Of a stretch of 13,281 bases of DNA, positions 1 through 7,171 are shown piece by piece; position 1 is the stretch's first letter, and every line of letters begins with the position of its first letter. The translations under genes and the position numbers were made by a program. Source of the stretch: Desulfobacterales bacterium (GTDB taxonomy: Bacteria > Desulfobacterota > Desulfobacteria > Desulfobacterales > Desulfosalsimonadaceae); the NCBI GenBank assembly GCA_007127175.1, contig SKZX01000282.1:1-13281 (forward strand), written 5' to 3'. The notes under the pieces were generated by a model. It was not told where the DNA came from. It ran no database searches and saw only the letters and a list, made by a program, of their open reading frames with translations.

Positions 1-2376
1 CTTTTCTGCGATCTGGTCCGCTGTAAGGGCCGCCCGCGGAATTTCGATCATGGTGCCGAACTTGTATTCAATTCTGGTATTCTGCTCATACATGACTTTT
101 TTTGCTTCAGCCTCCAGGCGCTCCCGCTGGACCTTTAGCTCGTTGACGTGACAGGTCAGGGGGATCATCACTTCCGGAAACACCTTGACCCCTTCCTTGG
201 CCACCTCACAGGCCGCCTCAAAAATGGCCCGCACCTGCATTGCGGTCAGGGCCGGGATGCGGATGCCCAGGCGCACGCCGCGAAGTCCCAGCATGGGGTT
301 GGTCTCGTGGAGGCTTTCGGCCCGGTGCAGGAGCTTCTCCTTTTCGCGGATCTCCCGGAGGATGTCATCGATTTCCGCCATGTTGGCGGCATGCATCAAG
401 CGGATTTTCAAGTCAGCCAACCCGCGGATAAGGTCGAACGAATTCGGCAGAAACTCGTGCAGGGGCGGATCGATCAGCCGGATGATCACCGGGAGGCCGT
501 CCATTTCCCGGAACAAGCCGGCGAAATCCTCCTTCTGAAACGGCAGCAGGGCGTCCAGGGCTTCTTTCTGCTCCACGGGACGGTCTGTCATGATCATTTT
601 CTGAACAATGGGCAGGCGCTCGGCCTCGAAAAACATATGCTCGGTGCGGCACAGTCCGATGCCCTGGGCACCGTATTCACGGGCGCGCCGGGCGTCCCTC
701 GGGTAATCGGCATTGGTCCAGACACCCAGGCGCCGGAAGCTGTCGGCCCACTCCAGGAGCTTGATGAGCCAGGTGTCTTTGATATCGGGAATCATGGTGT
801 CAATCTTGCCCGTGTACACTTCCCCGCTGGTACCGTCAATGGAGAGCCAGTCGCCTTCATTGACGACCGTGTCCCCCACCGTCATTTTACGCTTGTTGAT
901 CTCAATGCTCAAACCGGAAGCACCGACCACGGCCGGTTTACCAAACTGCCGGGCCACCAGCGCGGCGTGGCTGGTCCGGCCACCCCGGCTGGTCAGGATG
1001 CCTTCGGCCGCCAGCATGCCGTGTACGTCGTCGGGCTTGGTCTCCGGGCGGACCATGATCACCTTCTTGGACTCCTTCTTGACCCAATGCACCGCGATAT
1101 CCGCATCAAATGCAACAACGCCGCATGCCGCCCCCGGGGAGACGTTCAGCCCCTTTGCCAGCAGGCGTCCCTCGGAGCGGGCCGCCCGGGTGGCGGCGGG
1201 ATCGAACTGGGGGTGAAGAAAAAAGTCCACCTGCTCCGGGGTTACCCGCATGACGGCCTCTTCATGGCTGATAAGCCCTTCTTCGGCCATGTCCACCGCA
1301 ATGCGCACGGCAGCCCGTGCGGTTCGCTTGCCGTCGCGGGTCTGCAGCATCCAGAGTTTGCCTTTCTCAATGGTAAACTCGACATCCTGCATTTCCCGGT
1401 AATAATTTTCGAGCTTGCGGGCGATGGTCTCAAACTCTTCATAGGCATCCGGCATCTCGTTTTTCAATTCAACCAGATCCTTTGTCATGCGGATACCCGC
1501 CACCACGTCCTCGCCCTGGGCATTGATCAGGTAATCCCCTTCCAGCTTGTTGTCCCCGGTATAGCCGTTCCGGGTCATGGCCACGCCGGTGGCGCTGTCT
1601 TTTCCCATGTTCCCGAATACCATGGTAACGATGCTCACGGCGGTCCCCAGGTCGTGGGGGATGCCCGCGGCTTCACGGTAATCCGCGGCGCGTTTGCCGT
1701 TCCAGCTCTTGAACACCGCCTCTGTGGCCAGCTTCAACTGTATGGCCGGGTCGGTCGGGAAATCGTGGTGGGTATAATGCCGGTAAATTTCCTTGAACTC
1801 ACGGGTAACGGCTTTCCAGTGATCGGCGGTCAATTCGGAATCCGATTCGACACCGGCCCGCCTGCGGGCTGCGGTGAGAACGTCCTCGAAAACCTCGTCG
1901 TGCACCCCCATGACCACGGACCCGAACATCTGGATCAGGCGCCGGTAGGAATCGTAGGCAAAACGCGGGTCATTGGTCAGCCGGGCCATGCCCTCGGCAG
2001 TTTCGTCGTTGAGCCCGATATTCAGAACCGTATCCATCATGCCGGGCATGGAAAACTTGGCGCCGGACCGGCAGGACACCAGCAGCGGGCGCTCCGGGTC
2101 CCCAAGGACCTTTCCGGTTGACTTTTCAACCTGTTTGAGCGCCTCCAGCTCCTGGTCCCACATGCCTTCGGGAAGCATGCCGCCGCCGGACAGGTATTCA
2201 TTGCACGCCTCGGTTGTGACGGTAAAACCGGGGGGGACCGGAATGCCAATGCGGACCATTTCCGCCAGGTTGGTACCCTTCCCGCCCAGCAGTCCTTTTA
2301 CATTGTCCCAGTTCCCGCCGACATACGCCTCCACTTCATCAAGCTCTTCAAACAGGTACACATACTTTCTTGCCAT
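1..2376 (-). CDS. ppdK: Pyruvate, phosphate dikinase, partial (C-terminus off the left edge)
   Basis: Catalyses the reversible conversion of pyruvate, ATP and phosphate to PEP, AMP and pyrophosphate in the cytoplasm. The 792 codons present translate without a stop to the window edge. The N-terminal nucleotide-binding domain includes the CRSGAKFSMPGMMDT motif (R103). The phosphohistidine domain has GGRTSHAALVAR with catalytic His470. The PEP/pyruvate barrel shows LCRTEH (R577), RLIDPPLHEF (R633) and GTMIEIPRA (E778). The spacing from H470 to R577 and R633 matches the Clostridium symbiosum enzyme from memory. Family members are about 870-910 aa, so roughly 100 residues, including the catalytic cysteine near the C-terminus, lie outside the window. 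The ATG start is supported by GGAGG six bases upstream (2383-2387) and by a promoter just beyond. The first motif residue before TSH is Arg rather than the usual Met, a minor variation. Identity is very secure. Confidence 0.97.
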   Translation of the reverse strand, partial: MARKYVYLFEELDEVEAYVGGNWDNVKGLLGGKGTNLAEMVRIGIPVPPGFTVTTEACNEYLSGGGMLPEGMWDQELEALKQVEKSTGKVLGDPERPLLVSCRSGAKFSMPGMMDTVLNIGLNDETAEGMARLTNDPRFAYDSYRRLIQMFGSVVMGVHDEVFEDVLTAARRRAGVESDSELTADHWKAVTREFKEIYRHYTHHDFPTDPAIQLKLATEAVFKSWNGKRAADYREAAGIPHDLGTAVSIVTMVFGNMGKDSATGVAMTRNGYTGDNKLEGDYLINAQGEDVVAGIRMTKDLVELKNEMPDAYEEFETIARKLENYYREMQDVEFTIEKGKLWMLQTRDGKRTARAAVRIAVDMAEEGLISHEEAVMRVTPEQVDFFLHPQFDPAATRAARSEGRLLAKGLNVSPGAACGVVAFDADIAVHWVKKESKKVIMVRPETKPDDVHGMLAAEGILTSRGGRTSHAALVARQFGKPAVVGASGLSIEINKRKMTVGDTVVNEGDWLSIDGTSGEVYTGKIDTMIPDIKDTWLIKLLEWADSFRRLGVWTNADYPRDARRAREYGAQGIGLCRTEHMFFEAERLPIVQKMIMTDRPVEQKEALDALLPFQKEDFAGLFREMDGLPVIIRLIDPPLHEFLPNSFDLIRGLADLKIRLMHAANMAEIDDILREIREKEKLLHRAESLHETNPMLGLRGVRLGIRIPALTAMQVRAIFEAACEVAKEGVKVFPEVMIPLTCHVNELKVQRERLEAEAKKVMYEQNTRIEYKFGTMIEIPRAALTADQIAEK

Positions 2377-2400
2377 GGATCGCCTCCGGAATGATCAAAA

Positions 2401-2428
2401 ATTATATATTCAGCATCAATGCTGTCTA
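2401..2428 (-). promoter_or_regulatory. Sigma-70-type promoter of ppdK
   Basis: Reading the minus strand, the -35 box is TAGACA (2423-2428, five of six consensus bases). The spacer is 16 bases and the -10 box is a perfect TATAAT (2401-2406). The predicted start near 2394 leaves a leader of about 18 bases containing the ppdK Shine-Dalgarno. This is the best promoter match I found in the window. The predicted start was not measured. Confidence 0.6.
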
Positions 2429-2473
2429 ACACGAACTTAAACCCGGCCAAATGATTGAAATAATCCCGGTGTT

Positions 2474-2614
2474 AAAAAGAAAAAGCCGGTCTGCCCGGGC
2501 CGGGGTGCCTCCTGCCTCTGTGCCTCTGGAAAGACACAGTGTTTTGCCCTGCACCATCAACGAATCCTTTAAAAGGCAAAAACGATTCGACGTATTTTCC
2601 GAACCAGAGCACCC
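2474..2614 (-). ncRNA. Candidate structured small RNA upstream of ppdK (unassigned family)
   Basis: On the minus strand a promoter-like pair (TTGAAA at 2643-2648, 17-base spacer, TATCTA at 2620-2625) predicts a start at about 2614. The transcript would begin GGGTGC (2614-2609), which is complementary to GCACCC (2508-2503) near its 3' end. A C-plus-T tract (2485-2474, TTTTTCTTTTT) follows a weak CCGG/CCGG stem. Internal helices are CGAATC/GATTCG (2589-2584 with 2566-2561) and a 9-bp hairpin at 2539-2518 with a TCCA loop. Two pairs of that hairpin are G-U in minus-strand RNA but C-A mismatches in plus-strand RNA, which favours minus-strand transcription. I could not match it to 6S, SRP, tmRNA, RNase P or the riboswitch classes I know. 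The -10 box and terminator stem are weak, so this is a proposal. It could instead be a regulatory leader read through into ppdK. Confidence 0.3.
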
Positions 2615-2965
2615 TTTTTTAGATAACTTTTTGCGATACGTCTTTCAAGGGAAAATATAATTTGCCGGAAATTTGAGAAAAATCATCCTGGAAAAACATG
2701 ATGGCCGGCATTTCAAGGTTTGAAGGGGCTTCATGCCCGGGTGGCGCACCTATTGTCGCTTCACGCTTTTTGCAAAATCCGGAAATACGCTTCGCGGATC
2801 ATATCGGAATTGGCACCCCGTCTTTTCAATCAGCCTTCGGGAGGTGGCGATCCAGGGAACAAGGCGATATTTGTCGCATGATGGTCTAAACTGTTGTAGT
2901 ATTCTTCTGATCGAAAGCATTACTGAGGATTTTCAAAACGAAACGACACCATATTCGGAGGCATC
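2615..2965. other. Mostly unexplained A+T-richer spacer before the P-loop gene
   Basis: Part of a 589-base gap between divergent ppdK and the P-loop gene. Apart from the -35/-10 pair assigned to the candidate RNA, I see no tRNA, clear hairpin or repeat. Two short plus-strand open frames (2698-2889 and 2733-2969) have no recognisable protein features. The second has an AAGGGG ribosome-site-like stretch (2723-2728), and its TGA overlaps the next gene's GTG start. Confidence 0.5.
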
Positions 2966-3421
2966 GTGATTCACAATGTCATCGGCCCCCCGGGCTCGGG
3001 GAAGACAACGTATATACGGGTTCATTTCGGGTTTTCCCCGCCGATAAAAGAAATAGATGGCGCGGTGTTTGAAGACTTCGTTCACAGGAAGGTGTTCGAA
3101 CATACCGGGCTGAACCCGGGCATCAACCGCTACCTGGCGGCAATCACCGAAAACATCACCACCATATGGTTTCAGACAAGCATACCGGTATGCATTTACC
3201 GGATATGCAGCGATTTCGTAAGCGGTAAAACGTCATTGCGCCAGGCAAACAGCCGGGTAAAAATTCTATGCTACTACCATCGGAACGCAAAAGACATTTA
3301 CCTGGCTGAAAACAAGGAGAATAGCCGTCTTGTGGTCATCCGCACGACAAGTCCGGTAACAGCGTTTATACGGAAACACTTGACTGCGCTGTTTGGCACA
3401 CGGCCGACCCCAAAAAACTGA
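2966..3421 (+). CDS. Orphan P-loop NTPase-like protein, 151 aa, function unknown
   Basis: A Walker A motif, GPPGSGKTT, lies at residues 7-15 directly after one short hydrophobic strand, as in small P-loop kinases and ATPases. I cannot identify a convincing Walker B aspartate or a lid, so nucleotide hydrolysis is only inferred. The C-terminal third is basic and ends in a hydrophobic/basic stretch (LVVIRTTSPV... to RPTPKN) with no clear membrane segment. The start is GTG, with a strong GGAGG (2957-2961) four bases upstream, which argues that the frame is translated. It stands alone: ppdK is divergent and 589 bases away, and trkA starts 365 bases downstream. Its composition is A+T-richer than the flanking genes, consistent with acquisition. 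No family could be named. It could be a small-molecule kinase-like protein or the remnant of a larger ATPase. Confidence 0.65.
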   Translation: MIHNVIGPPGSGKTTYIRVHFGFSPPIKEIDGAVFEDFVHRKVFEHTGLNPGINRYLAAITENITTIWFQTSIPVCIYRICSDFVSGKTSLRQANSRVKILCYYHRNAKDIYLAENKENSRLVVIRTTSPVTAFIRKHLTALFGTRPTPKN

Positions 3422-3564
3422 TGCCGGATTTACACCCACTGGAACCTATCCAAAAATTGTCTTTCCGCCCAATCTCTTTTTTCGGATCGAAACAGGGATC
3501 GGGTTAGGGTTCGAAATCAAAAGGATACAGTTTAAATTCTTTCTATTGAAGGGATTTCCATTGA
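3422..3564. other. First part of the P-loop gene-trkA spacer: nothing recognised
   Basis: The gap from 3422 to 3786 has no gene I can support. This first part has no terminator hairpin with a T tract after the P-loop gene. A short open frame (3393-3686) crosses it but lacks any recognisable domain. The rest of the gap holds the palindrome at 3565-3597, a GAT/CGAT-rich stretch near 3617-3645 and the trkA promoter and ribosome-site candidates. Confidence 0.5.
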
Positions 3565-3597
3565 CCCTGGGGACAGATTGGAAGCTTGTCCCCAGGG
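3565..3597. repeat. Perfect 11-bp inverted repeat, REP-like
   Basis: CCCTGGGGACA (3565-3575) is mirrored exactly by TGTCCCCAGGG (3587-3597) around an 11-base loop. It lies between genes and has no T tract on either strand, so it is not a standard intrinsic terminator. GGGGACA/TGTCCCC-cored palindromes recall the REP elements mobilised by RAYT (Y1-type) transposases in many proteobacteria. That assignment is from memory, and with one copy in the window the repeat status cannot be shown. Confidence 0.4.
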
Positions 3598-3738
3598 GGT
3601 TCTGCAAAGGCGTTGAGCAAATCGATTGCGATCCCGATTTTCATTGCCCCTGCAATAAAATTGCATGGTTTTCAAATATATGCTAATGCATCCTCAAAAG
3701 GTCTAAAATCCGGGCTTCCGTCTTTTAATTGCTGCATG

Positions 3739-3767
3739 TTGATACCCCGGTTTTTGGCGCCGATAAC
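3739..3767 (+). promoter_or_regulatory. Possible trkAH promoter
   Basis: TTGATA (3739-3744, five of six), a 17-base spacer and GATAAC (3762-3767, four of six) form a plausible sigma-70 site. The predicted start (about 3774) would fall at the 5' edge of the trkA ribosome site AGGGA, unusually close, so the call is tentative. If real, it excludes the upstream in-frame ATG at 3736 as the start of trkA. Confidence 0.25.
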
Positions 3768-3786
3768 CCCATCAGGGAAACGCCTT

Positions 3787-5148
3787 TTGAAAATCATCAT
3801 CGTCGGCGCCGGCGAGGTCGGCTACCACATCGCCGGCCGGTTGGCCGCCGAAAACAAGGAAGTCGTGGTTATCGACCGGAATCCGGCATCCGTCAAGCGG
3901 GTTGCGGACAATATCGACGCCGAAGCCGTCTGCGCCTCCGGCAGCAGCCCGGAAGTGCTCAAAAAAGCCGGCATCCATTCGGCCGATATTCTACTGGCAG
4001 TAACCGACAGCGATGAAACCAACCTGGTCGCCTGCCTCATGGCCGACATGATTTCCCCCACCACCCGGAAGTTCGCCCGTATCCGGGAAGGCGACTACGA
4101 CCGCTTTCATGACCTTTTCCGCGATCAATCACCCCATATAGAAAAGGTCATCAACCCGGAAATCGAAGTGGTCCGGACAATTGAGCAGCTCCTGAGCGTA
4201 CCCGGCGCCGCTGACGTGAGCGAATTCGCCGAAGGCCGCCTGAAATTCGCCGGTTTTTACCTTCACAACGGCAATCCCTTAATTGACGCCAGGTTGTCGG
4301 ACCTTCCGGATATAATCGGCAGCCATGTCCTGGTGGCAGCCATCATACGGGAAAACGAATTGATCATTCCCCAGGGCGGGCACACCCTGAATGCCGGGGA
4401 CCTGATCTACTTCATCAGCGAGGAAAAAAACCTTGCACCGATTCTCACTGCGTTCAAACACACGATCAAACCGGTAAAATCCGTCATGATTATCGGCGGG
4501 GGCCGCATTGGTGCGCGCCTGGCCCAGTCACTGGAAAAAGGCCCGATGCACGTGAAAATCATCGAGCGAACCGATGCGAGGTGCAGGGCGCTTGCGGACA
4601 TGCTGGACCGGGCAGTGGTGATCTGCGGCGAAGGTTCGGACCAGCGGCTTTTGATGGAGGAAAACATCCGGGAGATGGACGCGGTGATTTCAGCCACAAA
4701 CGACGAGGAAACCAACATCCTCGTATGCCTCATGGCCCAGCGAATGGGCGTGCGGAAGGCCATAACGCGGCTGGACAAGTTCAGCTACCTCTCGCTGATG
4801 CCGGCCATCGGCATCGAGCAGGTGGTCAGCCCCCGCATGTCCGCCATCAACAGCATTCTTCAGCATATTCGCAAGGGCAAGGTCTTCTCGGTGCGGGCGA
4901 TTACCGGGGAGCAGGGCGAAATCATCGAGGCCGAAGCGCTTGAAACATCAGAGATCATCGGCAAACCCCTTCGGAAAAACTTCTTCCCCAAGGGATCCCT
5001 GGTTATCGGCATTATCCGGAACAACGCGGTCATCATCCCGTCCGGGGACAGCGTCATCGAACCCGGGGACCGGGTGATCATCTTCGCCCGGCGGCAGGTC
5101 GTTGAAAAAATAGAAAAAATTTTGGCCGTAAAGCTGGAGTTTTTCTAA
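3787..5148 (+). CDS. trkA: Trk K+ uptake system regulatory subunit TrkA
   Basis: A cytoplasmic NAD(H)-binding subunit that controls the TrkH K+ channel. The 453 residues form two tandem RCK units. The first Rossmann fold has GAGEVG (residues 7-12) followed by the acidic strand end VVVIDR, and the second has GGGRIG (237-242) followed by VKIIERTD. Each is followed by a TrkA_C-type domain (LPDIIGSHVLVAAIIREN and GKPLRKNFFPKGSLVIGII). The open frame extends 67 codons further upstream, but the family begins at M-K-I-I-I-V-G-A-G, which points to the TTG at 3787. AGGGA (3774-3778) sits eight bases before it. The resulting length fits the E. coli protein (458 aa). The gene abuts trkH: the stop TAA (5146-5148) is followed directly by the trkH ATG. 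An in-frame ATG at 3736 is the main alternative start. Confidence 0.95.
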   Translation: MKIIIVGAGEVGYHIAGRLAAENKEVVVIDRNPASVKRVADNIDAEAVCASGSSPEVLKKAGIHSADILLAVTDSDETNLVACLMADMISPTTRKFARIREGDYDRFHDLFRDQSPHIEKVINPEIEVVRTIEQLLSVPGAADVSEFAEGRLKFAGFYLHNGNPLIDARLSDLPDIIGSHVLVAAIIRENELIIPQGGHTLNAGDLIYFISEEKNLAPILTAFKHTIKPVKSVMIIGGGRIGARLAQSLEKGPMHVKIIERTDARCRALADMLDRAVVICGEGSDQRLLMEENIREMDAVISATNDEETNILVCLMAQRMGVRKAITRLDKFSYLSLMPAIGIEQVVSPRMSAINSILQHIRKGKVFSVRAITGEQGEIIEAEALETSEIIGKPLRKNFFPKGSLVIGIIRNNAVIIPSGDSVIEPGDRVIIFARRQVVEKIEKILAVKLEFF

Positions 5149-6597
5149 ATGCGCTGGCCTTTTGCATTCAAGTATGCAGGGATGCTGATATTTATTCTGG
5201 GCTTGAACCTTGCCTTTCCCATCGCATTTTCCCTGTTTTATAAGGATGGCGACACCGTTCCCCTTCTGGTATCCATGGCCCTGACCCTGGTCGCCGGAGG
5301 GGGGCTGTTCTTCTTTTTCAAAGGCGAAAATACCGATTATATCAGCCACCGCGAAGCCATGGCCGTGGTGGCCCTGGGCTGGACGGCGGTGGCCTTTTTT
5401 GCGGCGCTTCCCTTTCACTTTGCAGGGATTTTTGAAACATTTGGGGATTCGTTTTTTGAGTCCATGTCCGGATTCACCACCACCGGCGCATCGGTGATGA
5501 CCCATATCGAGGCGGTGCCCCGGGGGCTCCTGTTCTGGCGGGCCTACATCCAGTGGCTGGGCGGCATGGGGATCATTGTCCTGGCCGTTGCCATTCTCCC
5601 ATTGATAGGCGTCGGCGGATACGGGCTCTACAAGGCCGAGGTCCCCAGCCCGACACCCGACCGCCTCAAGCCCCGGATCAAGGATACGGCGCGCATCCTT
5701 TGGAAGGTCTATCTTGCTTTTACGCTGCTATTGATGATGCTTCTGATGATGGGCGGAATGGGCTTCTATGATGCGATCTGCCATGCCCTGACCACCATGC
5801 CCACGGGCGGCTATTCCCCGAAAAACCTGTCCGTGGCCCATTTCAACAGCGCCTATTTCGATGTCGTCATCATCGTTTTCATGCTGGCCGCCGGGCTGAA
5901 CTTTTCCCTGCATTACCGGATGCTTATGGGGAAACCCCTTGTCTACCTGAAAAACCCGGAAAGCCGGTTTTTCCTGGCGGTGGTGCTTATCCTGTGCCTG
6001 GCCGTTTATGCAGACCTTTACAGGGCCGTCTACCACAGCATCGGCGAAACGCTTCGCTTCGGCACATTCCAGGTGGTATCCATTATCACCACCACCGGCT
6101 TTGCAACGGCCGATTACGACCAGTGGCCCGCCTTGTCCAAAATTATTCTGTTTTTCTGCATGTTTGCGGGGGCCTCCGCCGGGTCCACGGCCGGCGGCAT
6201 GAAAATGTTGCGGATCATGTGCACCCTCAAATACTGCTACAAGGAAATCTTCAGGCTGATTCACCCCCACGGCGTCTCCCACGTCAAGATCGGCGGCAAA
6301 ACCGTTGCCGACGACATCATGGGGTCGATACTGGGCTTCCTGGTGCTTTACATGGCCCTGTTTGCGTTTTGCACCATGCTGCTTGCCGGCATGGGCGTGG
6401 ATTTCATCACGTCCCTGTCGGCGGTTGCGGCGACCATCGGGAACATTGGACCCGGCTTCGGCGCCGTCGGCCCGGTCGGGAACTATGCAGACATTCCCTG
6501 CCTCGGGAAATGGCTGCTCTCATGGTGCATGCTCCTTGGAAGGCTTGAAATCTACACCGTGATCATTTTCCTGGTGCCTGAGTTCTGGCGCAAATAA
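5149..6597 (+). CDS. trkH: Trk K+ uptake channel subunit TrkH
   Basis: An inner-membrane K+ channel of the TrkH/KtrB superfamily, 482 aa, about the family's usual length. Four pore loops with the expected filter glycines are visible: SGFTTTGAS (107-115), TTMPTGGYS (215-223), TTTGFATADY (314-323) and ATIGNIGPGFG (428-438). Multiple hydrophobic segments run throughout, for example around residues 8-30, 70-95, 130-157, 185-205, 275-292, 330-342 and 390-415. The conserved stretch AGASAGSTAGG (340-350), the intramembrane gating loop region after the third pore, and the ending LGRLEIYTVIIFLVPEFW are typical of TrkH. The ATG follows the trkA stop with no gap, and GGAG (5136-5139) inside the trkA end serves as ribosome site. 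Translational coupling of channel and gating subunit is therefore likely. The gene converges on the minus-strand hydrolase gene with only 16 bases between the two stop codons and no evident terminator. Confidence 0.96.
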   Translation: MRWPFAFKYAGMLIFILGLNLAFPIAFSLFYKDGDTVPLLVSMALTLVAGGGLFFFFKGENTDYISHREAMAVVALGWTAVAFFAALPFHFAGIFETFGDSFFESMSGFTTTGASVMTHIEAVPRGLLFWRAYIQWLGGMGIIVLAVAILPLIGVGGYGLYKAEVPSPTPDRLKPRIKDTARILWKVYLAFTLLLMMLLMMGGMGFYDAICHALTTMPTGGYSPKNLSVAHFNSAYFDVVIIVFMLAAGLNFSLHYRMLMGKPLVYLKNPESRFFLAVVLILCLAVYADLYRAVYHSIGETLRFGTFQVVSIITTTGFATADYDQWPALSKIILFFCMFAGASAGSTAGGMKMLRIMCTLKYCYKEIFRLIHPHGVSHVKIGGKTVADDIMGSILGFLVLYMALFAFCTMLLAGMGVDFITSLSAVAATIGNIGPGFGAVGPVGNYADIPCLGKWLLSWCMLLGRLEIYTVIIFLVPEFWRK

Positions 6598-6613
6598 CGC
6601 AAAGGCCTTAACC

Positions 6614-7171
6614 TTACCGGACGATGGGCAGGATCCTTCTGAATGAATCCGTGTTGGCCCGGCGCGCCCACTGAAAAATCACGATCTCGGTCGACGTGAT
6701 CACCGCCCCGGCTTGCCGCATCAGGTCAATGGCGATGTCCCGGTTGCGGACCTTACGGGACGCTACCGCATCGGCAGCAAGGTGCACCTGAAAACCGGCC
6801 CGGATCAGATCCAGGCAGGTCTGAAGAACGCACACATGGGTTTCCATGCCGGCCACCACGATCTGCCGCCTGCCGCAGGCATGCACCCTGGGCAAAAAAT
6901 CCGGCTCCAGGCAGGCGCTGAAATGCTCCTTGTGAAAAACCTCCGGGGCTGAAATCCCATCCAGCACCTCGGGAATGGTCGGCCCGAGCCCTTTTGTGTA
7001 CTGCTCAGTCAGAAGGATCGGGATATCAAGGGCTTCGGCCGCGCCGGTGAGCTGGTTCACCGTGCGGGCGGTCTCCGCCCACTCCGGCATGACCTTGAGC
7101 ATGGCAGACTGGAAATCAATGACCAGCAGCATGCAGTCATGGCTTGTTGCGACGAATTCGTGACGGGTCAA
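6614..7171 (-). CDS. Isochorismatase-fold cysteine hydrolase, substrate unknown
   Basis: A 185-aa protein of the isochorismatase-like hydrolase superfamily. The Asp-Lys-Cys triad is intact: D19 in LLVIDFQ, K81 in FHKEHFSA and C114 in GMETHVCVLQT. The last motif also carries the cis-peptide region of the fold. The sequence is closest in style to the YcaC-like branch (short, no carrier-protein domain, KVRNRDIAIDLMRQAGAVITSTE helix). Substrates in this branch are poorly defined, so I do not propose one. The start is TTG at 7171, supported by a strong AAGGAGG (7176-7182) four bases upstream, and it lies inside the end of dinB (35-base overlap). An internal ATG (codon 14) would remove the overlap but would place the start just before the catalytic strand. 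It is the last gene of the minus-strand cluster. Confidence 0.9.
   Translation of the reverse strand: MTRHEFVATSHDCMLLVIDFQSAMLKVMPEWAETARTVNQLTGAAEALDIPILLTEQYTKGLGPTIPEVLDGISAPEVFHKEHFSACLEPDFLPRVHACGRRQIVVAGMETHVCVLQTCLDLIRAGFQVHLAADAVASRKVRNRDIAIDLMRQAGAVITSTEIVIFQWARRANTDSFRRILPIVR

Noticed and set aside
148..2121. A 657-codon plus-strand open frame opposite ppdK
   Set aside because: It is antisense to a well conserved enzyme, has no domain of its own and is rich in Gly/His/Gln/Pro from the shadow of GC-rich codons.
2541..2552. c-di-GMP-I riboswitch-like GCAGGGCAAA on the minus strand
   Set aside because: The matching GACGCAAAGCC half and the receptor for the tetraloop are missing.
2502..2555. 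TPP riboswitch on the plus strand, because the stretch begins CGGGGTGCC
   Set aside because: The diagnostic CTGAGA and ACCTGA cores are absent, and base pairing favours the minus strand.
2810..2826. Sigma-54 promoter TTGGCAC on the plus strand before the P-loop gene
   Set aside because: The -24 half is perfect but the position ten bases later is TT instead of GC, so the -12 element is absent.
3393..3686. A 97-codon plus-strand frame after the P-loop gene
   Set aside because: It overlaps the P-loop gene end and runs through the palindrome, with no ribosome site or domain.
4948..5505. Minus-strand frames opposite trkA and trkH (also 5728-6282)
   Set aside because: They are shadows of conserved genes and have no recognisable protein signatures.
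6598..6613. A bidirectional terminator between trkH and the hydrolase gene
   Set aside because: Only 16 bases separate the stops, and no stem with a T tract was found there.
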